Assembly (NCBI RefSeq): GCF_001922585.1
Contig: NZ_MRBS01000003.1
Span: 236,231-300,230 of the forward strand
Source of the DNA: Pantoea sp. 1.19
Lineage (GTDB): Bacteria > Pseudomonadota > Gammaproteobacteria > Enterobacterales > Enterobacteriaceae
Direction: 5' to 3'
Length of the DNA stretch: 64,000 nucleotides
Position numbers and translations under genes: made by a program. The notes under the pieces were generated by a model. It worked only from the letters and a program-made list of their open reading frames with translations. It had not been told where the DNA came from and did no database searches. The first letter of the stretch is position 1; every line of letters starts with the position of its first letter. Positions 62,502 through 64,000 of this stretch are shown in pieces.

Positions 62502-64000
62502 TTATGGCTCTTCGCTGTCGGTTTTTTTCTGATTCAGGCCGTACTCCCGCAGCTTATTTGCAATGGCGGTGTGCGATACGCCGAGCCGGCGCGCCAGCTT
62601 TCGCGTACTGGGATAGGAGAGATACAGGCGGTTTAATACCGTGCGTTCAAAGCGGCCGGTGATCTCATCCAGCGTGCCTTCCATCGCCTCTTCCCCTAGC
62701 GACATCTCCATCGCCTGCTCCGGCAGTACGATATCCTGTGGCCGCAGTTCATGCCCTTCCAGCTGGGTTAACGCCCGATAGAGCGCGTTGCGCAACTGAC
62801 GTACGTTACCCGGCCAAGGATAGCGGCTGAGGAACCCGTGCAGCTGCGGCGAAAAGCGCGGCCGCACCACGCCCTGCTCGTCGGCAAAGCGCGAGACGAA
62901 CAGCTCGGTTAGCGGCAGGATATCCTGTGGCCGATCGCGCAGCGGCGGCAGATTCAGCGTCAGCACGTTAAGCCGGTAGAACAGGTCTTCGCGAAACGCA
63001 CCGCGCTGCACCAGCTCGGTAAGGTTTTTCTGCGTGGCGCAAATCACCCGCACATCAACATGCACCTCATGCTCCTCGCCAACCCGACGGAAGGTGCCGT
63101 CATTGAGAAAACGCAGGAGTTTGGTCTGCATGCGCGGACTCATTTCGCCAATTTCATCCAGCAGTACCGATCCGCCGTTGGCCTGCTCAAAAAAGCCCTT
63201 TTTCCCCTCCAGCGCATTGGGATAGGCGCCCGCCGCGTGGCCAAACAGCTCGCTCTCCGCGACGTCGTCGGGCAGCGACGCGCAGTTCAGCGCCAGAAAC
63301 GGCTGGTTGCCGCGCGGGCTGCGCAGGTGGCAGGCGCGGGCGAGGATGTCTTTACCGGTACCGGTTTCGCCGACGATCAACAGCGGCGCATCCAGCATTG
63401 CCAGCTTACGCGCCTGATCGATGACGTAGCGCATTTTGGGACTCACAGCGATGATGTGTTCGAACTCGCTGTCGTCATGCACCGCCAGATTTTGCAGCTG
63501 GTGTCCCATCCGCGCGGTGGACTTGAGCAGCACTACCGCGCCGACCGGCGGCGGCGGCTCGGCGCGTGCTTCACCCTCTTCGGCATAAATCGGCGTGGCT
63601 TCCAGGAGAAAATCGCGCCCCTGGATCACCACGTGCTCGGTTTTTGCCTCAACCCGCCCGCTCTCCAGCCAGCGCAGAAAATTAACCCCGGGGATCAGAG
63701 TCCCGGCGCTGTGACTGCGCAGCTTCGCCTCGTTCAGATCAAACAGGATCTGCGCCGCCGGGTTAGCCAGTTCAATTTTACTTTTCAGGTCAATGGAGAA
63801 AACTGGCTCAGGCATCGCGGTTAACAGCGCGCTGAGCGCCCGGTGCTCCCGCTCGGACGGCATCCACGAGACGGTACGCACGTCGGTGACCCCGGCAATG
63901 CGGCGAATGTCGGCCATCAGGGCGCTGTACTGGTCAAAGCCGAGGGTCGCGAAGTTGAGATAAATACGTCCCTGATTGCCCAGGGGATCAATTTCTATTC
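62502..64000 (-). CDS. tyrR: Transcriptional regulator TyrR, 5' end beyond window
   Basis: The frame continues without a stop from the ATG-like codon at 63917 to the window edge, where IEIDPLGNQGRIYLNFATLG aligns with the E. coli ACT domain, so the gene is truncated by the window, not at 63917. Then come a PAS domain, the AAA+ domain (VGETGTGKDILARACH) and the C-terminal helix-turn-helix (STRKLARRLGVSHTAIANKL). TyrR controls aromatic amino-acid synthesis and transport. Two differences from E. coli: an extra Asn-Gln in the ACT domain and a ten-residue GAYPNA-containing segment (GHAAGAYPNALEGKKGF) where E. coli TyrR has a deletion of the GAFTGA loop. Confidence 0.97.
   Translation of the reverse strand, partial: IEIDPLGNQGRIYLNFATLGFDQYSALMADIRRIAGVTDVRTVSWMPSEREHRALSALLTAMPEPVFSIDLKSKIELANPAAQILFDLNEAKLRSHSAGTLIPGVNFLRWLESGRVEAKTEHVVIQGRDFLLEATPIYAEEGEARAEPPPPVGAVVLLKSTARMGHQLQNLAVHDDSEFEHIIAVSPKMRYVIDQARKLAMLDAPLLIVGETGTGKDILARACHLRSPRGNQPFLALNCASLPDDVAESELFGHAAGAYPNALEGKKGFFEQANGGSVLLDEIGEMSPRMQTKLLRFLNDGTFRRVGEEHEVHVDVRVICATQKNLTELVQRGAFREDLFYRLNVLTLNLPPLRDRPQDILPLTELFVSRFADEQGVVRPRFSPQLHGFLSRYPWPGNVRQLRNALYRALTQLEGHELRPQDIVLPEQAMEMSLGEEAMEGTLDEITGRFERTVLNRLYLSYPSTRKLARRLGVSHTAIANKLREYGLNQKKTDSEEP

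Overview
The window is chromosomal DNA from a GC-rich member of the Enterobacterales. Many genes match their Escherichia coli counterparts closely in sequence and order: fnr-uspE, pntAB/ydgH-ydgI, rstAB, asr-ydgU-ydgD, hrpA/azoR, ydbH-ynbE-ydbL/ldhA, dbpA/ttcA, fnrS-zntB, mppA/mpaA-ycjG and tpx/tyrR. High GC, very compact packing with 4-nt tail overlaps, an srfC gene and several accessory loci suggest an Erwinia/Pantoea-type organism. The sequence alone does not settle the genus.

Left part (1-21.2 kb, accessory and variable): the 3' part of srfC; a barnase-type RNase with its barstar inhibitor; sotB and a second MFS exporter meeting tail to tail with a 119-nt overlap; about 0.9 kb of degraded sequence; a small secreted DUF1471 operon facing a TetR regulator; a GNAT acetyltransferase; an orphan DppA-like binding protein divergent from peptidase T; a YbdL-like aminotransferase with an amino-acid binding protein and a LysR regulator; a chemoreceptor; a type-B carboxylesterase; and a DUF1338 (YdcJ/HglS) enzyme with a PcaK-like transporter and a PcaQ-like LysR regulator.

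Middle (21.2-30.9 kb): core genes smrA, fnr, uspE, a quinone oxidoreductase, pntBA, ydgH and ydgI.

30.9-37.9 kb: a foreign-looking histidine decarboxylase island lies between ydgI and rstAB, where E. coli carries folM-ydgC. It consists of about 1.15 kb without recognisable genes, an APC-type histidine/histamine antiporter, PLP-dependent histidine decarboxylase, a complete second histidyl-tRNA synthetase, and a 606-residue fusion. The fusion joins a RAYT (IS200-like Y1) transposase domain, whose HUH histidines and catalytic tyrosine are all replaced, to a HisRS-like domain that has lost key catalytic residues. I propose it is a DNA-binding histidine or tRNA-His sensor made from a dead transposase and a dead synthetase. 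This is the most novel item in the window. Decarboxylation plus antiport consumes protons, and the island sits next to rstAB and the RstA-controlled acid-shock gene asr (RstA box at 42042-42055), so the neighbourhood looks acid-related.

Right part (38-64 kb): mostly syntenic core genes, including the anaerobic small RNA FnrS (56888-57000, with an FNR box upstream), a previously easily missed proline-rich small protein overlapping the ttcA stop, the YdbH-YnbE envelope bridge, murein-peptide recycling genes (mppA, mpaA, ycjG), tpx and the edge-truncated tyrR.
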